64,000 bases of DNA from Pegea sp. RAD2-039. Its lineage: Eukaryota; Chordata; Thaliacea; Salpida; Salpidae. The stretch is taken from assembly GCA_034620365.1 (NCBI GenBank), contig JAQGEQ010000175.1:682001-746000 (forward strand), in the 5' to 3' direction. Below are positions 39,301 through 54,300 of this stretch, piece after piece. Below the pieces are notes generated by a model. The model saw only the letters and a program-made list of their open reading frames with translations. It was not told the DNA's origin and did no database searches. Position numbers and translations under genes: made by a program. Positions within the stretch are counted from its first letter, which is position 1, and each line of letters begins with the position of its first letter.

Positions 39301-42077
39301 TTACAACATTGAATATTGTAGATAAAATATGTTTTACAAGATAAAGTTGAGAAATTTAAAGTAGATTGCCAAAAAGTTTGTCAAGAAGATTATACATGCA
39401 AATTTCTTTAGAGAAATTGGAACAAAATAGCATACTATCATTAGTTTTGAACCTTGTTGACCAGATTCAATTTATAGATCATTTGGTTGTTGCGTTTTAG
39501 GTCAAAACAGTTTTATGAATGAAGTTTTGATAAAATAAATAAAGCTTGACAGTATGACCAAATCGGCTTCGACTTGTGTTTCCTCTAAGGAATTGAACCT
39601 AAAAAGATGTAATTAAAAGTCAAAATTCTTGCTCTGTAGCTAGCCATGTCACTTATTATAAATTTTATTGATTGCTAGGGTCAAGTTCGATATAGATCAC
39701 ATTCCAAAATTATTTTATTCATCAGTACCATTATCAGTTTAATGAAGTTGAATGTAAATGTAGAATCTTAAGATTGTTTCGAGAGTAAGCATTAAGATAT
39801 TTTGATTACCTTTTTATTTTATACAAACTGTACAAAAAATAATGAGTCATACAAAGGTCTGCTTTTAATGACAGTCAAAATACCATCATTATGGAATCAC
39901 TATAACACAAAGTTAAAAAGCATTAGAAGTAAAGGTTTCGTTCAGAAAATAATTTCCTTACGCAAAATACTTCAGAATTACTTTTTATGCGTATAAAATA
40001 TTCAATCATTAACTGGCTTGTTAATAATTTCAAAATAGTTTGTTTTTCATAATCAGGCAATACTTAATAAACAATTTTCAAAATATTTGTCCTAAATGAC
40101 ATTTGTGTTTTACTTTTTAGTTTGATAAACTTAGCTTTAATTCTAAAAAAACTGATCATATAATGTATTTTGAAGAAAATGTTCAACATTTATAGAGATA
40201 GATTTGACATAATTTTTTGAAAATTGTGAAATTTAATCATGAATATTGTTTTAAATTTAGATTTTTCACTTCGTCTGATTTAAATTGACGTCATTTACTT
40301 CACAATTCTGTCATAATTTTAAAGCAATAGCCTTCATAATAAATTTAATTCAGTACTAGTAGTCTCATAATTAAAATTCATAATTTTTCTTAGTCTGAAT
40401 ACAGATCTGAAGTAAGGACTTAATTTTCATTTTTATTGGTGGCAAGCAGGTTAATTCTAGAAAAACGTATAACGATGAAACATGTTGATTTTATTTTAAT
40501 AGAAGTAAAAGTCATAAGAGACAGTTTACTTAACTCAAACAAGGTTACTGAGTTTTCAAATTTTAACTAAAGTTTGTTAAACATAATCACAAAAAACTAC
40601 TTTTTAAAACTTATCCAAAAAATTATTTTAAATTTCTAAGTTGGTTACTTACTAATTTGATTAAATCACTTGTCCATAATGATAACATCTCATCTAGTTG
40701 TTGATTACATGGTTGACGCTTGTAAAGTAAATATAGATTTTTCTTGAAATAATGTTACCTAACATGTATAATTAACAGGAAATATTGACCTTATTCAGTG
40801 GGTTCTAATTATTAGATTATCTTTTAATTATCAAAATTCCATTTTATGTCCTTTAAGGTTTTATTCGTTGTGTTTCTTATTTTTATAACAGATTTTTAGC
40901 AAGTTTTAAAAATTCAGTAAATTATTTACAGAAAGCTGACTAATAGGGTTTTAATAGCCAAACATGAAATCAATAGAGCTTACTTAATTCTAATCCTGAA
41001 CAAGCATATGCTTCTAACCCTGAACTTTTTTATTAATTACTTTTATGATTAGGATTACAATAAATTTTAAAAGCTCCTGAAGTATTTGATTATTTTTAAC
41101 AAAATCTTTTGCTATCTTTCAAATATATAATTAAAATAGTTATCTGCTTATATCAAGATACTCTATAGATTTTATCTACATTTATTGAATTTTATCGAAT
41201 TACTAAAGTACGATTAGAAACTTGTATAAGAATATTTTAGAATATTTGCTTTTCAGTCAAATTTTTATGTTTACATCATCTTGAACATTGACGGGTACAG
41301 CTGTTTTGTAAAAGCAAGTTGTTAAGCTCAGATGAAAGAATTTGAAGATAAATATTATAAAATATTTCTTAGAACCGAAAACTTGTTATCTCAGTAATAC
41401 GTCTTTTACATCTATACTATTTGCATAAAATACAAAGAAACTTCTTTAAGTATTACATTCCAATGTATATAAGATTTAAAATGATAAAATAACTTAGAAC
41501 TAGTTTTTGGAAGAACAAAGTTTAACTTGCTTAAGATTAAAGAAATAAATTTAAAATGCCAACACTTAATCAATTTCTAACTAATCAGAAACTAAAAGAT
41601 CTTGAATTAAAATTTGATTGCAAAGTGCAGAATTTGGTATTCAAATTTGTAGAATTTTATAAAACCATATTGTCTGTTATAAAAAGTTTTTTTGTCTTGT
41701 TCATTTTATATTAAAATTTTTAAAGTGATATTGTGAATTTGTTTTAGGACTCCACTTTTTTAACTATCTTAAAGTTATTCAAATTAAATTTACTTTTTAA
41801 TGTATTTCAGATAACATTGAAATCAAAAACTATTTTCAAGTCTTATTTTCAGAAGCTTTATTAATGCAACAACAGAACACGTTTAGTTTGTAATTCACAT
41901 TTAAACTTATTTACTTGATAAATTTTAATAAAGAATTTCTTTTAAGTTGGTTTACTCTGATTATATTAAAAAAATTCTGGATGTTATTCTTGTTTTAATT
42001 TTTGAAACCTCAGCATTTAAAGAAGTGATGAATGAAGCAAATTTTCTTTTGTACTTTACGTACTGTTTACTTTTCAG
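36391..42077. other. Gene-free AT-rich DNA, first part
   Basis: Nothing with exon borders, protein motif or RNA fold was found. A full TGACGTCA (CRE palindrome) sits at 40286-40293 without other promoter features. Confidence 0.5.
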
Positions 42078-42301
42078 GATTTTTTTTTCTAAAAAATGAA
42101 TCAGCTATTTATCAAATTAGAAATTATTTATGTTACCCCTTATTTGCTGTCGTTAGAAAAAGTAAGATACTAAAAAGTAGACCAGTTATTACTCCACAAG
42201 GTAAGGTCTTTGCTCATTCAAAGCTTTTAGCATCTTTGACCATTAAGTGCAAGATTTATAAGCAAGATATTTTTTTTGACTTTACTGATGGAGTTTTCCA
42301 G
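42078..42301 (+). other. Exon-like open segment of unknown nature
   Basis: A 224-bp stretch bounded by a good acceptor (CTGTTTACTTTTCAG, ending 42077) and a fair donor (CCAG then GTTAGT at 42302), open throughout in one frame. The translation is less biased than surrounding noise, for example KSRPVITPQGKVFAHSKLL and KQDIFFDFTDGVFQ. I do not recognise it. No neighbouring exon could be joined to it, so it may be a lone exon of a dispersed gene, an old element or chance. Confidence 0.25.
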
Positions 42302-45300
42302 GTTAGTTGTCAAAATCATCTAAATTAAGTTTTAGAGATCAAATTAGCTTTCACTAATGTCAGTCAACAGTACTTAACGTGTTTCTAGAATCATTGCCTT
42401 GTGACATTGATGTATTGTTGCTTATTTTCTTGATAAGTCATCTCATACTTCATCGTTTCATATTTGATAAATTTTGATGAATATTCATTTTTAAATCATA
42501 AATCTCTGAAAATCTTGAATTTCTTGAAAAAAAACTTGAATGAAAATGAGATTTGCTGTTCAACTTTAATCTACTTAAACAGTTTATTAAAATTTGCTAG
42601 CAAAAAAATATTGTATTTGAATTTTTATGAAACTTATGTAAGAATAACAATTTAGCTATGAAATTTTATCATTAAGTTGTTAGCAAGTTTGTAACTTTTC
42701 CATAAATTTAATTCTAGACATTTATTATCTTAACTTATCTATGGTTCTAATCTATCTAATAATATCATCATACATATCTATATATTTATATATTTATCAA
42801 ATTTTACATCAGTTAAGCCAAATGTAATTGTTAATGGGTAAATATTTGCTATTATAGTTTAGAAATGTATTTCATACAATAATACAAGTGTGTCTTAAAA
42901 CTTGAACATTCAAAAAACATCTTTTGCCTCCAGCGCTTAGACTAATTTTTCTTCGATAAATAGTCACTTAGCTATAATTAATTAAAACTATAATCTTAAA
43001 GATTTAGAAAGTTTATATATTTTATTAAGATAGTATATATTTATATACTTCTTTAATTGCTGATAAAAAAGTGAATACATTGATAGATTAAGTACTTTTT
43101 TGAAAAAATTCTTTTAAAACGTAGCACAAAATAGCTCTCTGAAAGCAGCTTAAAATCATATACTCATCGTATATTTTAGACCTGTAATTGCATGAACTGA
43201 TATTTAGATATTTTGTGATAAAGCTATGATTTGGTTCATTTGGTTCAAATCGTAATAAACAAATTTTACTCAAAAATATAAAGATTTATTTTCACATAAC
43301 AACTTTACATTGAGCAATAATCTCTTTATTTAAAAAAATTTCAAATAGAAGTTAAAGTCACTTGTTTCAATAAACTTTACCTTGCTAACTTGTTTTTAAT
43401 ATAGTTATCATTTTATAAGATTAGATATCTTATTAAGTTAAAGTTTACTCTCTTAAACTAGCTTACCTGATAATAAATTTAAACAGACTTTGTAGTTTAT
43501 TTTTTACTTAACTATTTTTTGGATATTATTCAAAGAAGCATAATTACTAAGACCAGAAAATGTTGTTACCTTGTAAAGTATTTAAACTCTATTTCAAATT
43601 AAACTAAAACTTTTTGTGAGAATTTAAGATGACGGTAATAAAATGTTTTCAACTTTAAACAAAACGTTGTTTAATATCTAAAGTCAAAATTGAATGTTTT
43701 TGAAATCAATTTCTCAATTATACTTAGCTTTATATTACCAGCGATATTTTCATCTGTATTGTTTTGATTTAATAAAACCAACAAATCTTAAAGTTTTTCT
43801 GAATTTTATCAAAATGTATTAAAAACATTTCTTCTAATATTATTTTGTAATCAAGAAATACATCTTAGCCCATAAATATGAAATATTTTTCATGTTTCAA
43901 CATCCTTGTGAAATTTTATGTAACAAAGTATGGTTTTACTTAAATAAGATAAGGTATCTTTTGATTACATGATTTGCTCTGTACTTTTTTAGACGTTACA
44001 AGATCAAAGAACTTTTATCATTCTTACAGGTTAAAGATTATAAATAGATAAAAAATAGATTTTATTTTATAGCTTTACAAAGATATAAAAATTCGATTTC
44101 TTAATTAGCTTTTTTTCAAGTGAATTTTTAAAATCATTTATTGTTTTGTTGACAAAATAAGAATGTTTTAATTTTAAGTTAAAATTTAAAATTATCTGAA
44201 AAAAAATATCAGAGAAATACATTTTTCATTTATATAACTTTCTTGTTCTTATTTTATCATTTACAAATATTTATAAAGAAAACTTAAACATTTCTAAATG
44301 TTTTATCAAAAAGTATGAAAACAGCCTATGGAAGGTTACATGAAAAACTTTATTCAATTTTTAACCAGTTTCCGTTTATATCTAACAGAAAATATTTTCT
44401 TATATAATTAAACTTTATATAATGTATTTTCATGAGTTCTATGATTAAAAACTAAATAGACTTTTTAGAAAATTTTTGGAGCAAAATAGTTAAATAATTT
44501 CAAAAGTTTTGAATAAAGTTTTCACATATCTAGCCGCAGGTTATGTTCTACCTAAGCTTAGACGTTATAACTTTTCTGCTGTAATACTAAAGACTCATAA
44601 AATCTACCACTTTTCATATGCGTGAAAATCTTAGTAATGAAAGTTAGTCATCTTCACTAAGTTAGTTAGCTGTTAAAAAAAATTCAACCATAAATAGTTT
44701 TTTATCTGTTTGTGTTATTAATATTACAATCTGTCTATAAAAAAAAATAAAACAAACATTTATATCTTTTATTTTATATCGTCTTTGTTTAACTTTTAGT
44801 TTACAACTAGCAGTACAACTTTATAGGTTAGACATTTTTTTTTGAACTTATGAATTTTATTTCTCTAAATTAAACACATAAAAATAAATTTTGCTCTTCA
44901 AGAATATTTTTGTCTGTGAATAAAGATCTATAAATTATCTTAAGGTTTAAAACTTAAAACAAAGATTTTTTTAGCCTTTAAATTTATTAAGTAGTTTGTC
45001 TTACAATTTGAAGCTCATTAATATATCTTATCATGCTCATAACAATCGAAGACACATCAGTATAATGCACAAGGTATTATTGAGTTGTTTTTCAAATGTG
45101 GCTTAACCAATAACATAGTAAAGTATGCAATATTAGTTCAGTATAAAAAGTCAACATTAATATCTTTTCTATCTTATCATTAAAGCAGATTATACAAGCT
45201 TATCATAGATAAGTTTATAGAAATTTAAATTTGTGGTGCTATAAGATTTTTGAATGATTTTAAACAAGATTTTATCAACTCATAGGATTACACTTATATA

Positions 45301-48300
45301 TATCTTTGCAAGGCGTTAAAGACTTTGTACGTTAGTCTCCACTGTAATCGTGAAATAAGAAATATTTATTATTAATATTTGTTCCACAAATTGAAGTTAT
45401 TTTTGTAAAATAGTAAGAATTTTGATACTAGGAAGATACTTTCAAATTGTTCAAATTTTGAATAAAATTTTTGTTTTAAACTTATTAAATTTGAAATAAA
45501 ATTTCAGAAGAGATGAGACAAGCTAAATCATTTTGAAGTCAGCATAAAAGTGAATCATCATCTCTTTGCTCACTTGAAATTAAAACCAAATTTAAATACA
45601 TGTTTAACATTAAGTTTTTAAAGTTCAATTATTTATCCATTTAAAATAACCAAAACAAATTAGCCGGAGAGATGAAAAAAAAAATAATTTGTCTGTTACA
45701 TCAATTTGATTTCTGCTATTTACAAATACAAACAAAGAAAAATCATTCAAACAAAATAAAGCATCAATAATTCATTCCTGCAAGTAAAATTGATTTATAT
45801 TTGCAACAGACGAGCGGGTGTTGAAGCTTTTACATATAAAATAATTCAGAAAAGTTTAATTGCTGTTAAGCATAACTTTTTTACCTGTAGTAAAACAGAA
45901 ATCTTTAATTTTAGATATCTATCTAGATGGGAACTGAAGAAGTGCTTTTAAGTTTGAATTCATCAATTAATAGATTTGTTTGTAGTTTAACTAGACATTC
46001 GAATACTTTTAAATAATTGATTTGATGTATAGCAGAAGATTCAGTTGTGATTATCATTGCATTTAATTTATTTATCCAATCGTTAAGCCAAAATTAGTTG
46101 AAATTTCAAAATAGATATCATTTACTTGCTTGAGATTAGTCAATTTATTTTGATGTTAATCATTTGTAAGCCTTACATATAGAAAAGTAGTAAAAGATAA
46201 ATCTTATTTATAGAAAGATCGCTTTCATGTACATCTATAGTCTAAAAATAAAAATGAACAAACATTTGAAACTGATTTTTTTATTAAGAGTTTAAAAATA
46301 AATACAAAAAAATACTGATTAACAGATGAAAAAATTATTCGATTATTTTAATTCTTAAATAGATCATTTTGTGTTTAATTACAAAAAGTTTTATCAAATG
46401 ATGAAAAATCAATAAAAATAAAAAAAGATTTTTAGAGTTGACCAAAATCTCTGCAAAAAGTACTTTGCACAATATTGATTCACAAGCCAATAATTTTTTT
46501 CCTTAATGTGCCTACCTTATTGATATTACATCAAGTTTTCTAAATAGAACCTCCACTAACACAAGTGTTGGACGCTTCCTCTAATTATCGTTATCGAGTA
46601 ATAAAAGTGAGTTTATTGGTAAAATATTCTTAAACGATCATCTCAGTATAAGCATCTAAATTTTCCAAAAGAATTTTGGTATATAAGATACAGTTAAGTC
46701 TACACAATTAATTTTAATTGGATGAATGGTAAAAAAAAAAGAACCAATTAGAAGTTCAAAATAAAGAGCAAGGTTGAAAAAAGAAATCAAGTTTAACCTC
46801 CTTGGTATGGATGTTGAATATATTTATAAAAGTAAGTTGATAATAGTTGATGTCTTATGTTAATAAAAAGGTTTTTTGTTTAGTAAATACTGCAATTAAA
46901 AGAAGGTTTTAGACATATGAAAACTATGTACAAATAGAGCTTTTAACTTATCAGTAAAACAGAAATGAAATTTGTAAGCTTTAGTTAGTCATCACTTACT
47001 TTTTGTTGTATCAAGTTATGCAAGCTTATAATTATGTGGTTAAGTTAGTATCCGTCATAATATATGTGTAAAGCTTAAGTTGAAAGATTGGTTGATTTAT
47101 TTAGGCTTTTGTTTTGTATACAAAAGGTTATTTTATGGTTATTTTTATAAGCTGTATGCTTTATCATAAGTTTTATATCGTATTCTAGAGATTTCTGTTT
47201 TAAATAGAGAGATAATCGCTAAAATTGTGCATAGGTGTTTAAATCTAGCACTTTTTTTTGCAGTCAAATTTTTTGAATTATTCGAAAATGTACTGTCTTA
47301 GTAAGATACAGTTTTAACATTCATAAATTTTAATAGGTTTACATTCTATGTATATAGAGTCTGAAATCTCTTTTAGGCCAAGAAGATATTTGTTATAAAA
47401 GTTTTAACTTAATTTTAGATTAATAAACTGATAAGGCTTTTTCAAAACAGAAATATCTCAAAACTAAATAAAAAGTGATTACTGATATTCAATAGTTTAT
47501 GTTATATTTGAAATTTTTATGTACTTTTGATAATGTTTCTTCTAAATTAAAAACTTTATAGTGATGGTCTGAATATGATAACTTACTTTAAGTCTAATGA
47601 ATACACCTGTCAACCTATAAAAAACTCTTATTACAATTTTTGGTGGCTTATAGTGGTGTAACTTATTACAGCTTATTTATTGGTGCAAACATACTGAAGG
47701 TTAAATAAAAAAGTACTCATAGACTGTTAACTTTAAAAAAAAACTCAAAGAACACGTATCTGAACAAGTTTTAAATTAAGTTCAGATGTAGTGAAGCAAG
47801 AGTAGTTTGAAACTAGAAATCATTGAAGCATTACGAAAAGTCAAACCTTCATTATTTGAAGTGCTTTAGATTCAAATGTTTTCTTTTCATGCGTGAGTGA
47901 TTTTCACTGTATGAATTTGCTGGCTTATTATTTCAAATTTAAAAACAAAGATATTTGTTTATTCAGACCCCTTGGATTAAGAACTACCCTTACAATTGTC
48001 CATTAAACAAACGTGCATACTCAGTTACTTGATAGTGACGTCAGTGTTAGGCCTTCCTGCTTACAGCTCACTGACTTCTTCATAAGCACAGAAAAGGTTT
48101 GATAAGCAAATATTCAAAGCATATTTGCTATTTATGAAACTTGTGATTTAAAGCAAAGGCAGTTTTAGTTTATATATTTATAGTTTATTAGAGACTTTAG
48201 CTTTTTTAAGAAATGTTTATTCTTATTAGACAATTTTATTTTAAAATACAACGTTAAGAATATAGACTTTATAAAAGAAAGTTTTGTAAGTTTTAGAAAT

Positions 48301-51300
48301 TTGTTCAGTTATAGTTAGTAAACTCAGTTAAACCATAGCTTGAGTAGACACCTAGATGTATTTGTTCACAAAAATTTGTTTTTACGGTTGAAGGCAAAAC
48401 TAATCTTCTAAATTTAGTTTTAACAAGAATTTAGATTAAAATTATATCAAAATGAAATCCTTTATATCTTTGTAAATAGTTTTGGATAAAAGATTTACAG
48501 GATACTATACTGAAAATTATTCTGAAAGAGTTCAATTGTGTTCTTAGTGATTTGCTGTTCAACTAAATAAAAATGTAAAATTTGTTAAGTATTGATAAGC
48601 TTTGAGAAGAAGCCAGAGATAAAATTTCCTGTTTTAAAGCAGCTGTCATAAGTCCCTTTAATATGTTAAGATAAGAAACATAAAAAAGTATAAGAAATTT
48701 ATTAATAAGTTTATCTAGTGATAAATAAAAGGCTTTAGAACCAACAAAATAGAAAATTCTTTCAAAAGATTAATTTAAAATGTTTGAAAGTTGACTGAAT
48801 TCAGGAAATGACTTTGATCATTTTCAATGTGTAAATTTTAATTACTTTTTCTCTTATCCATTTAATTAAGGAGAAAAATTATTTGTTGTTTGAAAAAGTA
48901 AGAAGAACATATTTAGGCTAGTTTTTCTTTAATGAAATAAGCTTAGATTTTATTTTAGATAAGATCACTTACATTCTATGAATAAAGAAATTATGAGAAA
49001 ACTATTATTTTTGAAAGTTTATACAAATACAGGTTTACTTAGAAGTTTATTTTAATGAGTTTAATATAATACACTCCAGTCAATTAAACAAAAAACGGTT
49101 AAGAACGTTCAACAGTCTGAATTTGAGTTTTATTTTTTTATTAGCATGTTTCCACAGAGATATAAACGCATGTTTCATTTAGATATCCTTGTAAAACCAT
49201 TTCTATAAATCTTGTTTTATATCAATCGCATACCAATCAAGTGCATAAAATATTTCTTTATAAAGGTCTTTAATTTTTGAGATTCACGAATTTTTCATTT
49301 TTATCAGCATTGAAAAATATTATCTGGTAAGTTTTATATAATAAGTATAAGATATATGTTTTGAGTTATTAAACGTATTTATAAATTTGTCCATATCTTA
49401 AATATAATCTTTATATTCATATAATAATTATGAGATGTAGATTTAGTCGTTCAAATTTTTTCACATTTTATCTTTTACGGTTATAGCATTTTTACTCTAA
49501 AATGATTTTACTTTTATAATAAAACTTTATATTACAGAGAAAATAATAGTTAATTAGTTAGGTACTTTCAAATTGTTGTTTTCAAAATGTGTCTATCTGC
49601 TTCTGAATAACAAAGCCTAAATGATTGGAGAAAGAATAAACCTAATGGAAAGGTTATTAATTACATCTTATAGAATTTACTTTTAAAAAAACATTAAAAA
49701 TAATCTTAAAGTATATTTTACTTTTAGCAACAAGATACTAAAAAATAGTCTCTTAAACATGAAATTATAATTACCACCAAGAATGGAGCTCTGTATTTCA
49801 TGGAATATATATCTTTTATCGGTTAGGGTTGCTACTTAAGTCTGTAAACAGGGTACGTTTTAGTATAAACATGTTTTGAAAAGTATAATATAGCTATCAA
49901 AGGTTAGATCTCAAGAAACTTATTTATTTCTATCGAATCCTTTTGTGATTAACTCAAAGTGAAGTAGTCTTTTAGAAAATTGAGATTACCTCACATTTAA
50001 ATGCAGTTGTAAAAATTTATTATTATTTAACTTTATGATTAACTATTATTATGAGTGAAGTGAACAGTTTTATCTTACCTCATAAAACGTTTATAAAGTA
50101 ATTCTAGCTAATATTTTTTAAATTCTTAGCAGAAGTAAAAATATGAGTCGTATTTACAACTGTCTTAAGTAGGTTAAAAAAACTGTTTTTTTGAAACTTA
50201 TAAACTTGTGAGAAAATATCTTGTTTTTTTTTAATTTCTTTAGGGGACAATGTCCAAAAAACTCTTCTTTATTTTAATAGATAAATAAAAGTTATATTTA
50301 TATAAAGATATGAGATGTATTAACTGTTTTTATAAGAAAAGAGATCCTTTTGAATAATAGATAGAACTAAAATTACAACTGGTGCAATTGATTTGTCATT
50401 TTGTATAATTGTAGTTTGTGCACAACAGAATCGATTCACCGTTGGTTACTAGTTCTAAATTTAGTGTAATTTAAATACTAAGCTGTATTTAGTTGTATAC
50501 GTAAACGTTTAAGTGAAGATGGTTTAAAATTAATTGGATTTTATGTAATTTTTACTTTATCTTTAAGCCTTTTTATTCAGCTTGAAATCCAAGTTGTGTA
50601 TCTGTTTAGGATTTCTCTTAAGTAGCTAATAAAATAAATTCGGCTTTTATGTTGTTATAGAATTACCGTTAAAAACGTATCAAATACTGCAGTTAATTTA
50701 CAACTAGCTCAATCAAATTAAGAGAAATTTTTCTTGAATATTGTATTAAAATTACTAAACTTTCAACTGAAATTATTTATAATCAAATTATAAACTAATT
50801 TTAAAATCTATTTTTATCTTACTTTAAACACTCATTTTTTTAATAGTAAAAAGATATAGAATCAGAAGCAGTTCACTTGCTTAATATTCTAATAGTTTTT
50901 AGTATTAGAAAATATATTTAAACATATTTAAATACAGACTTTTTTTATTAAGAGGCCATAAATTTAATTTTCTTAGGAAAAGAGAAAAAGACAAACCTAA
51001 TTAGTTTATTCGGTTATTTATTTGCTTGAAAAACTTGTTCAGCTAGCATGTCTGATTATTCTTCAATAACTTATCTTTGTAATGAGCTTAGAGATTTCTT
51101 CTAAAGTTGTGTCCTGAAAATAATTTTGTAAATAACTGCTGTACATCACTTGAAAGTAGAAAAACTTTAAAATGTGTTATTTTGCTATTTCATTAATACT
51201 TTAAATAAAAGGTAAAGATAAAACAAAAAGTAGAAGAGAATTTTTTCGAGATTAGGGTTTGACTTTTTAGAAAAAGGTTTCAAGCGTACTTCAGCGTCTA

Positions 51301-54300
51301 TCACAGAAGAGAGTATTCAGAGCTGATTTGTGTGAAGCCTGTAGTAGTTGAATCGGTTAAAAGTTGTTTCAAGCTGTTAAATAGGAAGTAATATCAGGCA
51401 AAATTTATAACTAGCACAGTTGATAAACCGCTTAAGTCGACTTAGCTTAAAAATAAGGCCAAAATACAATTAGTTCAATATCTACAATTTTGTAATTAGT
51501 TATTTTTTATTTGAGATTCTATAAGATTTGAATAACTTTAGCGTGGCAGTTCTCAAAAATTTACATATTTTTGTAACACCTGATAGATTGTTAAGTAATT
51601 TTGAAGGTAAGCGGTTAATTAGGAAAAATTGTTGGCGGTATCAATAAGAGGAAAGTTACAAATATTTTAAAAAACGATCTTTCATAAATTAGAAGTAGTT
51701 GTTTGTAGATACTTCCTCCACTGATCATTCCAGAAAAAATATATTTTAACAGCTTTTACAGTTAACTTTGGCGGTAAAAATAAATCTTTTGTTTTCAATA
51801 TTTTTCTATTGTAAAAATTTACAGTTGAAGTCAAAATTGGTAACTTTGTGTTAGTTGGTTTACATGAAGCTTAACATATATTTATAAGATTCATTTAAAA
51901 ATATGTTATCTTTGTACACAACCACCTAATTAGTTTTCGTGTCTTTAACTGATTACTGAGTTGCTTTTGCACTTCATGTATTGAAATTTAGTGTAAAAAA
52001 ATCAGTTTAAATGAATTGAAAAAATGTTTAAATAATCTTGAAGTTATATTTTGAAAACTGAAACATAATAAAGCTTCTGATCTGCTTTCAGTAGTTTTGA
52101 TATATCTAAACTTGGTGTTTCTTTTCGCGTTTGAATTAGTTTTAATCCGCTGTTTGAACCTTAATAATTTCTGACATATTACATAAGTAAAAAAGGTATA
52201 TTTTGTTTCAAAAAGTATTAAGTATGTTGTTTAGTAATACAGTTAGTCACTTTAAGTTATGGGTCAAAATTTAGTTAAGTATTGATTAGTTAGCACGGCA
52301 GAATATTGAGCTCATAAAAACTATAACAATCAATTACTGCTGACTTATGATTCAATCTGTTTGCAATGTATACATCAACCTTAGGTAAAGTTTTCATTTA
52401 ATTAAAATAATTTTAGTGTCAATTTTCATATTCTACCAGTACACTGAGCTTGTTAAAGCTATTTGTTTTATATTAATTGTGACTAGTTATAGATAACTTA
52501 TATCTTTTATTAAATAAGTATGTTTTAACAAAAATAAATTTTGCTGTGATATGAAAATATCTTTATTCTAAATGATGATACTAAAAGCATGTAGATACTA
52601 ATTAATGTAATAAGAAATCTGCTAAACATTATTTAAACAATTTTTTTTGCGCTAGAACTTATTTCATTGCTAAATTTTAATGACAGTTATTTGCTGATTC
52701 ATCTATGATATCATTCTATGTAGGCTACTTTGCACTAAGAACTTTTAAATAATGCACAACATAGAATTTGATGAGTAATGAGCTATTTTTTGTGAAAAAG
52801 TTAAGCTTATCTAATTATTGATTATATTAGTATTAGATAAAGCTTTTTTTATCTTGGCTATAACTTTAGAAAAATTATAAAACAAATTAATATTCAGTTA
52901 ACTTCTTATTCTATTTATCTTTGATTTGTTGAAATGATACACACTTTTTTGAAATTTTACATTTGATTACAAAAGTATTGCAGAATAATATTTATGGAGT
53001 AAATTTTAATGTCTTTTGCAGTTACAAGTTTTTAATGTCCTTAGTGTTGCTGACAATTAAATATAAACACAAATTTTTGTTTAATAATGCTAATACTTAT
53101 TCCTCGATTATTTTACAATCAAATTGTTGTCTAACTTTCTATTAAAGGTTTGTAAGTTTTAGAAAAATAGATTAAAAATTTAAAATAAGTTTCAGTATAA
53201 TTTTAAAACAAACTTTGAAAGTATGAAACAAGTCTAAAAGATAACAATCAATTCAATTGTACAGCTGCACTCAAAAATGAATTGAGCAAACTTAAAATAT
53301 TTCAAGGTTTTTTAGGAATGGTTAATTAAATTAAAAGTAAGTTTAAATCAGGTGTAATCTTTAAATGTATAATATTTGCCAACTTTTAAAACCTTTTGTA
53401 ACTTTATGAAAAGTCCGATTTTTAATCAAAATATTTACTTCTAATATGCCTGTTATTTATTTTATAACAAAAATCTTTACACAAAACACAATCAATATTA
53501 AACAATCTAGACGTAATTCTTAGAATAATATTTGAGTAGTAAAGCTGTTATTATCTTACTAGTTTTAATTATCTACAATCTTTTAAGTTAATTAGAATAA
53601 AAGAGACTTGAACATTAAAAACTTAATTGTTATAGACTATAACAATTTTCAAAGAAATCTATTTTTAGATTCTTTATAAAGTTTAATTTAATTTACGATT
53701 TATTTCAAATAGTTTTAAGTTAGATATTATCAAAAATGTTTGATGATATAACTTTTTATCACAATATTATAATCATTTGTGAAGTTTTGCTTTTAGTTAT
53801 GTGACTTCTAAAGACTTTCTAAACTTCAAGAAATTATTTGGTAGTGAGAGGTAGACCATGATAAATTGGAAGATGTAGTATGTTTATTTATTAACAAATA
53901 AGAAAACGTATGAAGCTTAAAAACTTATGAAAAATAGAAAAAAAAGTTTCGTGTGCAAATACATCGATCAAATATCTAAGAATAAAGCTGATTTTTACCA
54001 GTTTTCTAAAAACAATTTCACACAGCACCATAATCACTTCTAAATAGTGCAACATTAAGTAAAATCAGCAGTAAAAAAGTTAGCTAACTCAATACTCTGT
54101 GCTCACATCTGTAATTTATTATGAAGCAATCTGGTTTCATACATCTGTTTCATTAGTTTAATTATTCATGAACAATTTTTTAGATAGCTTAAGCCGTAAT
54201 ACAAGATGTCTCAAAATGGTTAGATGCCTTTTAATCTAATCCTTACAAGATACCTAAATTTTTTAACTCTTACAGAGATAATTTTTTGTATGAATTAAAT

